Assembly (NCBI GenBank): GCA_025345505.1 | Contig: JANVCC010010406.1 | Coordinates: forward strand, 10,727,063-10,791,062 | Length of the DNA stretch: 64,000 nucleotides | Direction of reading: 5' to 3' | Source: Todiramphus chloris collaris | Taxonomy: Eukaryota; Chordata; Aves; Coraciiformes; Alcedinidae | Part shown: positions 11,194 through 22,500 of the stretch, in pieces | How the letters are laid out: each line of letters starts with the position of its first letter | How positions within the stretch are numbered: the stretch's first letter is position 1 | Notes under the pieces: generated by a model | Told to the model about the DNA's origin: nothing | Database searches by the model: none | The model's input: only the letters and a program-made list of their open reading frames with translations | Made by a program: the position numbers and the translations under genes

Positions 11194-11216
11194 GGGAGGT
11201 GGGTGGGAGGGAGGGG
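11194..11216 (+). promoter_or_regulatory. ENC1: RNA G-quadruplex motif in the ENC1 3' UTR
   Basis: Five G runs of three or four (11194-11196, 11201-11203, 11205-11207, 11209-11211, 11213-11216) are joined by loops of 4, 1, 1 and 1 bases. Short single-base loops give very stable parallel quadruplexes, and the G-rich strand is the mRNA strand. It could affect 3' UTR localisation, translation or polyadenylation choice. Confidence 0.6.
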
Positions 11217-11512
11217 TGGCTTCCTGATCAGAAATGGAAGGATTACAAGGCAGGATCTTAAATTGTCACACCTACTAAAGGAAGAAGCCATGGAGGTCAC
11301 TTTCTCAGGCCACCAGCTCCCCTGGTTGCATGTGGTGTGTCTTGTAGATGGTGTCCTTGCTACATTTCATTTGTTGGTCATGCCTTTCAATTTCTAATCT
11401 GGAAATAGCCAAAATCTCTTGCAGCACTCTCTTTGTGCAGCTTCCTGATTGCAACGCAAATAACTGTGGAAGAGCTTCTGGATACCAAGCCCAGATTAAG
11501 TCATTGTCCAAA

Positions 11513-11531
11513 ATTTATTTATTTATTTATT
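11513..11531 (+). promoter_or_regulatory. ENC1: Class II AU-rich element, four overlapping AUUUA
   Basis: ATTTA pentamers begin at 11513, 11517, 11521 and 11525 and overlap by one base, giving repeated UUAUUUAUU nonamers. This is the arrangement of destabilising elements in short-lived mRNAs. It could instead be a plain TTTA microsatellite; its place in a proposed 3' UTR is the reason to take it seriously. Confidence 0.5.
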
Positions 11532-11642
11532 GGTTTGGAGGAGGGGTACCTACAATATAGCCACATTGACCTGAATGAGTGGAGTATGGTGATTCAAGAG
11601 CAAAGCAAAAAAAAACCTCAAGATAGGTTGCTGATGAAGTCT

Positions 11643-11698
11643 TAAAGGAGAGGAAAAAAGAAAAAAAAAAAAAAAAAAAGAAGAAGAAAGAAGAGCAG
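11643..11698 (+). repeat. Purine tract with a 19-A run
   Basis: An almost pure A/G stretch contains an uninterrupted A run at 11661-11679 followed by AAG repeats. It lies inside the proposed 3' UTR on the sense strand, so oligo-dT would prime here internally and could produce false 3' ends in cDNA data. It may be a decayed poly(A) tail of an old insertion, but no element is recognisable before it. Confidence 0.85.
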
Positions 11699-11790
11699 CA
11701 ATTTTGCACTGACTGGATTGCCTCCTGCATCTGGATTTCAGATGATCATCTGAATGACCAGGTGTCAAAAACCCAAGTGCTCCAGCAAAA

Positions 11791-11990
11791 TTCTTATGGG
11801 GATAGCAAATGAATTTCAAACCTCTTAATCTTTAAAATAGCCCTCAGACTCTGCTGCCTTTTTTCTTATGGGGATAGCAAATGAATTTCAAACCTCTTAA
11901 TCTTTAAAATAGCCCTCAGACTCTGCTGCCTTTTTTCTTATGGGGATAGCAAATGAATTTCAAACCTCTTAATCTTTAAAATAGCCCTCA
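11791..11990. repeat. 72-bp tandem repeat, 2.8 identical copies, running into a gap
   Basis: Copies start at 11791, 11863 and 11935, each opening with TTCTTATGGGGATAGC. The first two are identical over all 72 bases; the third is identical over the 56 bases visible before the N run. Perfect identity means either a very recent minisatellite expansion or an assembly artefact at the contig end. The unit has no ORF and no similarity to CR1 that I recognise. It sits inside the proposed ENC1 3' UTR. Confidence 0.95.
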
Positions 11991-12090
11991 NNNNNNNNNN
12001 NNNNNNNNNNNNNNNNNNNNNNNNNNNNNNNNNNNNNNNNNNNNNNNNNNNNNNNNNNNNNNNNNNNNNNNNNNNNNNNNNNNNNNNNNN
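11991..12090. other. Assembly gap, 100 N
   Basis: Exactly 100 N, the usual placeholder for a gap of unknown size. The left contig ends within the 72-bp repeat; the right contig starts in unique sequence. The missing part is most simply more copies of the repeat. Confidence 0.99.
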
Positions 12091-12643
12091 TTGAGACAGA
12101 GATGAAGCTACTCTTTCTTCTCGTTTTCAGAAGCTTATGTTTCACAGGTGCTTTGTTTGCCAGATTCTGTCGTGAAGCATGTATAGTATTGTGGTTTTTG
12201 CTAAATGTTTCTGGCTCCCAACTTAACTGGCACATTCAGTAAGTAACATGGGTGGTGTGTGCTGCACAGCTGCATGAGTGCATGCAAAACAGAAATAGTC
12301 ACATTGGTGATGTTTGCCTTTCTCTGTGTGACAGTGATGTAGCTCTATTTGTGAAAGCTTTGTCATCTGAAAGTGTTTACACTGGTCACTGGAAGTTTTT
12401 CTGTGCTGCCTTATGTTTGATTTGCTGTTTGGAGTACACCCTTACATTTCAGAAGTAGAGTATTTGGATTTCTGTGAATACTGAGAGCACATTGCTTAAT
12501 TAGCAAAGGAGTTAGCAGTTTTTTAGAGTGAGGCCAAGCTAGATGTGAACAGTTACAGTTCATCTGGTTAAATGGATTTCTTGAAATTATATTTTTAAAA
12601 AAGTCTTTAAACTGAGGGCATTCCCTCCCTGCCCACCCTAACA

Positions 12644-12657
12644 CCCCCCCCCCCCCC
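12644..12657. repeat. Run of 14 C
   Basis: A homopolymer C run inside the proposed 3' UTR. Its exact length is likely to be unreliable and polymorphic. C-rich tracts in 3' UTRs can bind poly(C)-binding proteins, but there is no further support. Confidence 0.9.
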
Positions 12658-13628
12658 AAGTATTGGTTCTTTCTCTTAGGTTGTTTTTAAGCAACAGGAA
12701 AACTTCTTAGATAGGGTAGGTCTCCTTCCTGTAACCCTGTACTTGCACAGGTTGTCCTGTTAGAGCAAACAGCCTTGAATTGCTGTTGCCTTTCATCTTG
12801 CACATCGCTCCTGGGAGCACGAAGGGAGCTTTAAAACCAGACTTCCTGTGCTTTGCATGGCCTCTCCCCAGGTGCCTCAACCGCATGAGGCACAAGGAAG
12901 CAAAGAACCACATCCCATGGGGCCCCCTTTTTTGAATAAGGACATGTAGGTTTGAGACCTGTTTTCTCCAAGCTGATTAGAGTCCAGACATGGAGCTGCA
13001 CTGCATCCATCTACTTGGCTTGTGAATTCTGTTTTCTAGCACCATGCAACTTCCCAAAGTGTGATGAATTCTCTGCAGCTGTTTCCAAAGTTGTGGTCCC
13101 CTTTCAAGTCCTCTATTAATCCCTGTGTGTAGGCTGAAGGAAGCTGAAGTCAGGGTGGGCCTCTGACTCTGCAGGGAATACACTAGGCTCTGACTCTGTG
13201 AATTGAGGGGGAGATCCTGGCTAGCTCCTTGACCATTCCAGTCCTGCAGAACACCCCACACTTTGAAGCAGTTGCGGTTCACAGCAGAGTGCACACAAAA
13301 CCCCTGGCATAAGACAGGAAGGTTCCTCTTTTTTTGCAGGCTGGTTGCTGTAGAAACATATAACAAAGGACAGCCTTCCTCTACTAGTATAATTGTGCAG
13401 TCTCTTTTCTCTAGGTCTGACACCTGTCTGAATAAGAGTGATTAGAGCAGAATAATGTTCGCTTTCCTGGCTATTGAAGATGTGGCTCATGTACTAAAAG
13501 AAAACTGTGCAAGTGAAGAAGTAAAATTGTCTGTGTTGCATCTTTTTATTTGCTACTACATCCTAAGGTTTTGTAAAACATGTTTTGTTTTTTTTTGTTT
13601 TTTTTTTCACAATGTGAAACTGAAGGTC

Positions 13629-13634
13629 AATAAA
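13629..13634 (+). terminator. ENC1: AATAAA polyadenylation signal, preferred ENC1 3' end
   Basis: A canonical hexamer lies in an AT-rich stretch (GAAGGTCAATAAATTATTA) and is followed within 50-80 bases by a U/GU-rich region (TGTTGTCTCTTCCTCCCCTG). Cleavage would be near 13645-13655. It is the first AATAAA I see in the proposed terminal exon. Confidence 0.5.
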
Positions 13635-13750
13635 TTATTAAGAGATTTTCTCTCCATGGAACATTTATTTCAAGTGTTGTCTCTTCCTCCCCTGTGTCCC
13701 CACTCACAAATGCTTTGAATCCCTTATAAATGTCCTTTTTGTGTCCTCTT

Positions 13751-13756
13751 AATAAA
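13751..13756 (+). terminator. ENC1: Second AATAAA, alternative ENC1 3' end
   Basis: A second canonical hexamer 122 bases downstream of the first, with a weaker GU-rich downstream region. It could be a read-through or alternative site. Confidence 0.3.
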
Positions 13757-14089
13757 AGCACGTTGACAACATGCAGTTTACTGCTTTGGTTTAAGCTTCT
13801 GCTTCAGTTGCACTTCCCTTTGTTCTGTTCTGCTGCTGTTACTACGATCTCTATCTCAAAGTTCAGCAGTTAAAACAGGAGAGCCTCAGAACATTTAAGA
13901 ACAGGAAATGCAAGTTTGTTGGTGCTTGCAGGACAGTTTAGCTAGTGCCTGATATGACTTGGAAGCTGAATCCTTTATAATTATTCTCAAGGCAAAAAGT
14001 GCTGGTGGTGTGTAAAACATTCCAGTTGTTCTATATAATGTGCACATACAGCCAAACTCTTTGATCTTACCTACAATTTTATGTGTATA

Positions 14090-14150
14090 CAGGGTGGTGG
14101 GCTTTTTTGTGTGTGCTTGTTGGGTTTTTTTTGTTTGTTTGTTTTGTTTT
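14090..14150. repeat. T/G-rich low-complexity tract
   Basis: Runs of T broken by single G or GG (TTTTGT, TTTGTTTG words). It belongs to the same class of strand-asymmetric tracts seen at 48.3, 54.3, 56.8 and 57.7 kb. Confidence 0.85.
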
Positions 14151-16604
14151 GATGCTATTGATTTTCTGTGTTGGCTTAGCACCTCTCTGGCTTTAGGGTG
14201 TTCCTGACAAATGTCCAGGTCTAAAATAGCATCATGTAGGGGTATTCATGCACGCACCCTGGAAGTTCAGTTCCTCAGGTCTGCGAAATACTGACCTGCT
14301 GTCCTGCCTAGATGGGGATTTTCCTCAAGTGTGCATTTGTTGCTTTGTGGCAAAGGAATAGGGTTGTTCTTCCTTGTTTGGGTTGTTTCACTACCTACCA
14401 TCTCCTCCCTTTGCCTATTCATCTCTGAAGGAGGAAGTAAAAGAGGTGTCCACAGGTCACAGCACAGTGTAACAAGGATGCTAATGCTTCAGTTACCATC
14501 ACTAGCCTGTACAATGTGACTTGTGTAATTGAGCACCTGGGTTCCTGGCCCTGGAAGTGAAGCTGTAGTGCTTGTTTAGCAGAGATAAAGCAAGACAGTA
14601 GTGGGAAGTACTGCTTTCTGCGAGAATTAAGTTTTCTGAAGTCTGCTAATCTACCTCTATTAAAATTGCTGCAGCTGCACCCTGAAAGTTACAGGTTTCT
14701 TCAGGGTGTTTATTTGCACAAAAGAGCCAGGGCCATAGTATTAAGTGACTTTCAGGCCTTGGCACTGCGTGTTTAACTTGTGTCTGAGGCATTTGCAAAC
14801 AGTGTTGACTGGGAGAGTGGGACACTACATATTTGAAATATGTAGGATACTGGAAGAAATCAGCCTTCCCACAGAACTGGGTATGGTTAAGCCAGTTACA
14901 GTGCTCATTGCAAGTTCTTTGCTGGACAGTAACCTAGGTTGGTTTTTAAAATTTGGATTCACCAGGGCTCGTGATGCTTACAGCAGCACTGGTCCTGAAC
15001 AGGCTGCTGTAAAGTAATGGGTGTCATTTTAGGGTGTCGTGTTACTTATTGGAGGATTTGTATCTGGTCATGGATCCAAACTCCTTTGCTTGGCTCTGAA
15101 TGTAGAAGACTTCTCATACTGGAGGTCTGATGTTTATGATGAGAATTGAAAATAGATCATTACTTTTAGATTTGAAGCAGCTAACTATCTGTAAAATAGA
15201 CACCTGCAAGGCATTGGCTCTTTTCATGGTACATATGAATACTAAATGTCTTGAATTACTAGAAAGCAAGTAGCTCATTAGCATTGAGTATGTATGGCTG
15301 CATCAAGGATACCTGGGTGATCAGCCCCAGCCTGGGAAATCTGAGAGGCTCTGTCTGTACTCGTATATTGAACATTCCTCGGAATGGTCTCTGGCGCTGA
15401 GGCCAGCTGGCGTGAAACAGCCATAATCTCCTTGAGCAGCCCCTTGTCCTGGGGGGCTGAATGCAAGCTGCTTGAGGTGGCTGCTGGAGTGCTTTGGCTC
15501 CAGAATGCTGCCTGGGAATGCTGCAGAGGGATGCAAGTTTGCATGGGCCAAAAACATGCCAGGGTCACTCAAGCAATAGCCTTCCAGTGCCTTGGAACAT
15601 TCCTGAGCACAGTTTAATATATTGCCATTGTCTTCAGTGGGCTGGCCAAGTAACATCACATTTAGGTTCTGGATAACTGGATGGTGGTTGTCTGACCCAG
15701 CATTAGTCACCCAGGTGCTCTTGAAGGTGGAGGAAGGAGTGCTGTCTCTGAGTGATCCAGACATTGATAAGTGGAAAAGATGCATCCCGAAGAGGTGGAG
15801 ACATGCCACTTTTTCAGATGCTGTGACACAAAGTTTTGATGTGTGGAGAGAAGAGGGCAAGAGCGGCCATGTGTAGGTGAAGAACAGTTGGTGTTCTGAA
15901 GGTAGGAGGTGGCAGCATTCTGAGGGTTTTGCAGTAGCAGCATGATGTCTTCTGCTTTCAAAAAAAGAGAACAGAGCTGAGCTCTGTCACAAAAAGACAG
16001 CCAAGTGTCCACATGGGGACATGTATGTGTATGCCCATATCACTGGCCAGCAAGTACGGAATGAGTAAAAGTTAAGTCTCCCTTGTTTTAAAGGATCACT
16101 GGTCCCCAGCTTTACTGGCCTTTACACCTCTGTAAGACCTGCATAATTTACTCCTCTCTGCAGTATTAAATGCTGTGATCCGCAATGATGATCTGATCTA
16201 TCGTCTGTGTATGTGTATGCACATAAACCATATAGAAACATAAAGATCATAGGAAAATTAGTTATTCGTTCAAATTTTTACATTTATGTGTGGATGTGGT
16301 GTGAAGCAAAGTTCAAAATCCCTCAGTGGTAACATATGCACATGCACAATAGGACCATCTGTCCTCTATGTGTCTTTAATAATGGTCTGTGGATTTTAAA
16401 GTGCCTGTATTTGTTAGAGACTGTACATTTAAATATAAGAATTAGCCTCAAAACTAAAAAATGTTCATAGGGCATGACTGTGAATTAAAATGAGTGGTTA
16501 AATAAATTACAAATCTCTTTCATAATCATGTTTAGGCTATGCCTCTGGTCCAGCAATGCTCTGGCAGTCTCAGGAAAACCAAACTAGACCATGCATCCTT
16601 TTTC

Positions 16605-16620
16605 GTGTGTGTGTGTGTGT
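16605..16620. repeat. (GT)8 microsatellite
   Basis: Eight perfect GT units. Usable as a length marker; no functional claim. Confidence 0.95.
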
Positions 16621-18937
16621 CTAGTTACCCTAGAAACCATAATCTTTATCTCTGAAGCAATGGGGAGCTGTGAAGGAGGCAAAGCCACTGGAATTTCTGC
16701 CAGGACCCCTCCTAATCCTACTCTTACATTATCAGACGTTTAGTAAATGACTTAAGGCTTGTGTATTAGATGAAGTTCATTAGATATTTTGTAATCACTG
16801 TGTGGAATTTGTGGCTCGTTAGCCTGGGCTCTGATTCCGAGGTAAAGTTTATTGTTGAGTGTGCTACTTAATTGCAATTATATATTTATGTAAGCCAGAG
16901 ACACAAATACGTAGTAAGAGTTTACAAATCTCTTTCATGAGATGTCAACATATCACACATAATCCCAACAACCAATAGGTTCATGAGGGAGCAAAAATAC
17001 TCAAGCTGGGAAGCTGGGTCATGGAGAATTTGTTGAAGAGTGCAACAGGAGTCACAGCAGAGCTTCCTCAGATCTCCTGGCACCTTCTTCTGGAGCCACT
17101 GCATGCACTGTGCAGGTCAACAAGATATCAGGCTGCTTTGCAAGACTGGCTGTGAAAACTTGTCATCTCGTTCATGTTGTTAATTGTCTTGAGAAGGTCC
17201 AGAGCCAACAGAGATGTCTCCCAGGTCTAACAGAAGTAGGGGGGACTTGCCACAAGGTAAACACAAGTGAGCTGGCTTTTTATATAGCAGTGAGGGACAA
17301 TAGTTCTTACAGACAGATGGTTACTCTTTAGCTAAAGAGTGCTGATAGGAAGCAGACAGGTTTAGGGAGCTGCTGGTAGCAGAGTATTTACACAGACTCA
17401 AAATATTATCCTGCTCCTTGGCATCCCTCCCGGTATGCAGAGGTACTGAAAGATGCAGATCGGATTTTTATCTTAAAGGCAATAGGCTTTCTTTTCCATT
17501 CCAAAAATAGAAACATCTTGTCTTACAAATACTAGAGAGAGTACTCTAAAGCTTGGGGATTGCTGTGAAGGGACTCGGGCAATGCAGATTTTTTCCTGGG
17601 GTGAATGAATGGCTAGCTGGCATGGCCCTGCGCAGGGTTTGGGAAGCTGCTGGGTGAGAGGTCAGTGGGTTGGTGGAAGTGTCCCTGGGCACACAGGATA
17701 GCTACCCATCTTTCTTTTCCGTGCCAATTTATCCATTACTTTCCCTCACCCACTTCTTTGTTCTTTTAGCCCGTTCCTGTGTAACCTTCAACTAGAGCAG
17801 TCACCCCAGCCCATACAATTAGATGAAGGAAGAAACACAATTTTGCAGATGTTAGGAGGAAGGGAGGTGAAAAGGTTTTGACAGCATGTTGCTGTTGAAT
17901 GTGGTCCAGGAGCTGTGTCCCACAGCCTGATAGTCCTGCAGAGGATCTGTGTTTGTACATCTCTACCTGGATAGCAGAGCTTTACTCCCTTTTTTCACAT
18001 GGCTCGCGTCTGTTAGCTGTTTGCAGCCCTGTTTGGTACAGGCCCGTATCTAGCTGTTTCTGGTTAACTTTGCAAAAACCATGAAAATACTCATGTCATA
18101 AGGTAAGATCCGATGTGTTGTGTTAGCTAGTGTTTTGTTAGCTTTAAAAGGGCTAGTCATCAGTGCTGATGTTTGTCCTCTTCTGTTTAGCTGAAACATG
18201 CCTTTCCTCTTTGATCCTGCAAACGAGGTTCTGGAACAGTTGGGTGCATGCTGACGCTCTTGCAGGGACCGCCTCACCCTCTCTTACTGGTGGCATTTTT
18301 TGTTGGGATCTGTTAGCTATTTTGCATTTTCAGCAAATCAATTTGAGTTAATAGAAACAGTCCCCTTCTCCACACCTTCCACCCAGATGAAATTACCACC
18401 CCTTTAGTCACAGAGTAGGTGAGTCTGTCTTTTCTCACCCAATGCTTTTTGCCAAGCTCCTTGTGATGGACATTTGGTATGCTTGTTTTGCTATACAAAA
18501 GTAGAATTTTTTTCAAGGTGTGACTTCGCAGTAGCCTGGAAAAACACATTTTTGTGTCCTCCTGGCTGTAGCATCACAGCAAGGTGGGCAATGTGGGATA
18601 GAGGGAGATCTGGTTAGGTAAAAAGCGGGTGCTTTGTGGGAGATGCTTAGGGTTTGCAGTCTGTGAGGCAGGGATGGAAGTGTTGATAGCACAAATGGTG
18701 ACTGTGGCACCTTGAGGAAATACAGGAGCTTTTTTCCACTTAGACCAGACCTAACACAAAGCCTTTGAGATCCCTAGGAGAGTTTCCTGGAGACCCAGAG
18801 GATATTTTGAGGGTGAAGCACATTTACCTCAAGCCCCTGCCTTGTTCCGGGTTGTGTCAAGCTGCCACTTGGTGTTTCTTACCCAAGACCACGGACAGAA
18901 AATGGGGAGGAACAGCCTTGCTGTCAGTGTTGGTCAT

Positions 18938-18977
18938 TGGCTCAGAGCTGATTGGATGTATGGCTCAGAGCTGATTG
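18938..18977. repeat. 17-bp direct repeat, 23-bp period
   Basis: TGGCTCAGAGCTGATTG occurs at 18938-18954 and again, identical, at 18961-18977. A local duplication of unknown origin. Confidence 0.9.
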
Positions 18978-20589
18978 CTGCCCCAGAAACTGGGAATACG
19001 GCCCTGGATCCTGAGTCTATGCTGAGGATCAACTTCAGACAACTACAAATGCAGCTGCCAATAAGCCAAAAAATAGTTATGGTTAAAAAAAAGTATATTA
19101 AGCTGTGATATGAGCTTTATAAAATCAGAGGTAAACTAGCTGTCTGTTTAGACAACTGTACAGTCAAGCCCTGTGACAAGAATATTTAAACAAAAAGGTG
19201 TGAGAGTAATTTTTTACTTGGAATAGGAATCAATGGATTAATTTTGATCTCTAAAATAGATAAAGACTTCTTTTCCTATTTTTGTTGAGCTAATCTGGTT
19301 AAAAGCTGGTCTATAAAATGCCTTAGCTTTCGCCCTGTCATCTCAGATCCAACCTTTACCCTGTGAGCATGTCTGTGTGTGCTAAACTTCACACAGGCTG
19401 AGTACTCCTGTTGAGTTCAGTGGATTCATTTGGAGACCATAATGTTAGCGTGGGTCAGTTGCAGGGCTGAGGCCCATGCAAACAGGAAACAATTTCATGA
19501 TGGAATATTGCTTGGTTCTGATAGAAAAGGTTGAGGGATGGCCAAACTATTTATTTTTTCTATTGAGGGCATAAAAAAGATTGTTCTTGTCACAAACAGA
19601 AAATCACTGCTCCTAAAGGCACTTGAAAAACACAATAGGCAGAAAGCAACTAATATGGCTTGGAAAACACTAATACTGAGCATATAAATAATACAATTTT
19701 CATAGTTTTAGATAGTTGTTAGAATTTATTTACCCTTCTTTTCTAGTTATGCTATGTTGGTTCCTATGTAGGATAAAATACAGAAACATGTTCACTAAAA
19801 TTGCCCTGTCTAAACAGTGGTGCGCATTAAAAAAAAAATATATATATTGAATACTTTACAGCAGGCAGGCAAGAACTGTACTGGCAGAGTGGGAAATGAC
19901 ATTACTTTTTCAAATAAATAGGAAGACACTAGTTACTTAAGGATCTTAACAGCTTAATATGAGAGTTTACAATATTTGTGAAGAATTAGATGCCAAAGTC
20001 TTAAAGTCATTTCTTTCCCTTCATACAGCTATGACACCTAGTGATCCACTCATTCGCCAGTGCAGTTGAACGCTAGCAGCACTGCTGATGGAGATGTGCT
20101 CAGTGAGTAGCACTGTTAGCACTGACACTGTTTTGGGATCAGGTGCATGGACTAGGTGCATCAGGTGCATCAGGCTGGGTCAGGCAGTTGTTACTCCATT
20201 TCAGCATGCTGCATGGATTAATCACCTTACAAAATGCACCAAAGCAGTTGCAATAAATCCTGCAGCAGGCACCCGTGGCATAACTAATCTTCCTGAGAAC
20301 CTTCTGTTTGCTTGTCTGGATGTGAAAGGGTTTCCTTAATTTACCTAGCTTGAGTACTGCCACTCCCACAGCAGTCTGTGACCAGTCTGAGAGTTACCCT
20401 GTCTGCCAGCAGCCACAGCTCAGGGAAATAACCTCATTTATCACCTGAGCCTGCAACAGTGGACAGATAGCAAGCAACCCAGGACCTGCATGCATGCAGG
20501 ACCTGCAGAACGGTGCATGTAATAATTTTATTGGGTTATTAGTGTGAAGAATTGACAATGAATGTCTAACCATCTTGGTCAAGCATTGC

Positions 20590-20925
20590 ACACTCACTGA
20601 ATCCCAGAAGAGCTGATGTTGGAAGGGGCCTTTGGAAGTGGTGCAGTCCAACCTCCTCTCAGCTCCAAACAGGGTCAGCCACAGCAGGTTACATGTCCAG
20701 TCAGGTTTGAATATCTTGAAGGAGGGATATGCTACAACCTGTCTGGGCAGCCTGTGCCAGTGGTTTACCACCCTTGCAGTAAAATATTTTAGCTTATATT
20801 TAAGTGGATTTTCTTATGTTTCAGCTTGTGCCCATTGCCTCTTATGATGCCACTGGGCACTGCTCTGAAGAGTCTGGATATGTCTCCACACTCTCCCATC
20901 CGGTCATTGACTGCATCTTTTTGGT
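20590..20925 (-). mobile_element. CR1 LINE 3' fragment, minus orientation
   Basis: On the plus strand the fragment reads as the reverse complement of a CR1 tail: GAATCCCAGAAGAGCTGATG, TTGGAAGGGGCCTTTGG, GTGCAGTCCAACCTCCTCTC, then CAGCCTGTGCCAGTG with CCACCCTTGCAGTAAAATAT, and CTTGTGCCCATTGCCTCTTA. This is the classic order of the CR1 3' region in reverse. It is quite diverged and dead. A T run with TTG repeats follows at 20961-21006. Confidence 0.85.
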
Positions 20926-22500
20926 TCAGCTATGTTCTAAAAATAGGCATATGTTTTCTGTTTTTTTTTTTTTTTTGTTGTTGTTGTTGTTTTTATTTTT
21001 GTTTTAAATCATCTGGTGAAATGACATTGTAGTAGAAAGGAAGTTTTACTGAAGATGTTTACAATGAATGTGTATGTTTGCTTAAGCTAGTAAAGGCTAG
21101 CTATGACCCATCTAAGATTGGATACAAAATTAAAGTGAGAATGATATGTTATAACTGCTGAATTTAGAGTCTCTTGTGGAACAAGTATTAATCTATTAAA
21201 TTACAAACTCCATGTATCTCAGGTTCTTTCACGACTTTTACTATTTGAACCCTGAATACATTAACCATATACACAGACTTTAGAGATACAATCTTCTTCT
21301 CCACCACTTGAAATATACTTTCAAAATGTAATAAAATAGGGATCAGTCTTTTTATGATAAGGCAGACACCTAGAAGTCAGTGTTTATAGACAGCCTAAGT
21401 CTTTCCAATGGACAAAGCACCTAATCTCTGAGGTATGTGTGTGTGTGTCTAGAAAATACACTAAAATATGTAATGTTTGTAAGGAAATTGTTTATTGCTA
21501 TTTAGCTGGTAAGTGTCCCTTTCTGCCAGCAGCTGAGATCTTAATTCTGTATCTTTTTGGTAACATAGTTCTCACAATGAAATCAATAGAAAATAGGGAG
21601 GCAGAGTAGGACTTACATGGCCCTGTAGCGAACAAAGCACAAAACTTGCTAGTAGTCCTTTGTTCTGGCACTGATATATTGTAGACAGAGAAGGTGTTGC
21701 TGCAAATTCTAAAATGACAGGGTGAGAGGCTTTGTTCAGAGGAATAAGTTTACTTACAAATGAGTAAATAGTGTATTATGTTTGACACAGAAAGTAGAAG
21801 AGATGGTTTATTCACCAGACCAGTGTGTGGAGATGAAATGCGTATCATCAAGAAAGGAATCAGCCCTTGTGAAAATAATTATTTCAGACCTAATTCTTCC
21901 TGTTTCATTTCAGATCCCTGTACTTTTTCTCTGGACTAACTCTTAAAAAGAAGTGTGACCCTGTTGTGCAGCTGGAGGAGGGCCACAGTGGTAGTTTTGA
22001 CATGTTTAAGATCAAAAGATTGTTTTTATTTAACTGGATAGTTGTAGCCAGATATCTTATGTTTCTGTAAGGATCTGGAAGGCAAAACTGTTCCTTAGCC
22101 TCTACATGTTATTAGGTAAATCATCAAACCAAAGCTATAAAATCAATTTGCCATGAAGGCAAGACAGGCCATCAGATAGTTAACTGCTGTTTTAATGCTA
22201 AATTAAAAAGTGTATTAGTTAGCCTGTGTTATAGATCAGAAGGAGACAACTGGTTGGTTGGTTTTGTCTTGACTATGCTGCTGTCATTAAGTGAATACTT
22301 CCAAAAATACCCCTGAAAAAAAAACAAACAAAACAACTGGAAAAAAGTGGAGTTTGCTTTGTGCTAGCCTGTTGCTCTGAGATGTGTTAAGCACACCATA
22401 GCACACTTGAAGTCTTCTGGGGATGAGCTGCCTGGGAAATGAGATAAGCCAATGGGAAACATCTGTGAAACACCTCAAAGGAATTAAGGTGTTTTCTTCT
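20926..22500. other. Intergenic, no gene seen
   Basis: AT-rich unique sequence between two CR1 copies. It contains a short GT run near 21435-21448 and an A-rich AAAC tract at 22316-22335. No gene or element is recognisable. Confidence 0.7.
20961..21006. repeat. T16 run followed by (TTG)n and T-rich tract
   Basis: Sixteen T, then GTTGTTGTTGTTGT, then T-rich sequence. Low complexity near the CR1 fragment. Confidence 0.9.

Larger units (their letters stand above)
10330..13650 (+). other. ENC1: ENC1 terminal exon, long 3' UTR
   Basis: The exon starts at the strong acceptor ending at 10329. The first roughly 800 bases have the look of a conserved 3' UTR: a PUF site, AU-rich elements and U-rich tracts, with no repeats. 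The end is placed just after the AATAAA at 13629-13634. The resulting mRNA of about 5.2 kb plus exon 1, and a gene of about 13.6 kb, agree with my recollection of mammalian ENC1 (about 14 kb, 5-kb class mRNA). The exon contains a 100-N gap, so its true length is unknown. A shorter 3' UTR ending before the repeats at 11.6 kb cannot be excluded. Confidence 0.5.
13760..20590. other. Intergenic, no gene seen
   Basis: AT-rich unique sequence downstream of the last polyadenylation signal. It holds a T/G tract at 14090-14150, a (GT)8 run, a palindromic TAAT pair near 16.87 kb, a small direct repeat at 18938-18977 and an A/TA run at 19829-19848. Two overlapping minus-strand ORFs at 15.3-15.9 kb are the only long open frames, and I recognise no protein in them. 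Confidence 0.7.

Noticed and set aside
11969-12235. ORFs spanning the N runs (here and at 48.1-48.5 kb)
   Set aside because: They run through unknown bases and low-complexity flanks; not interpretable.
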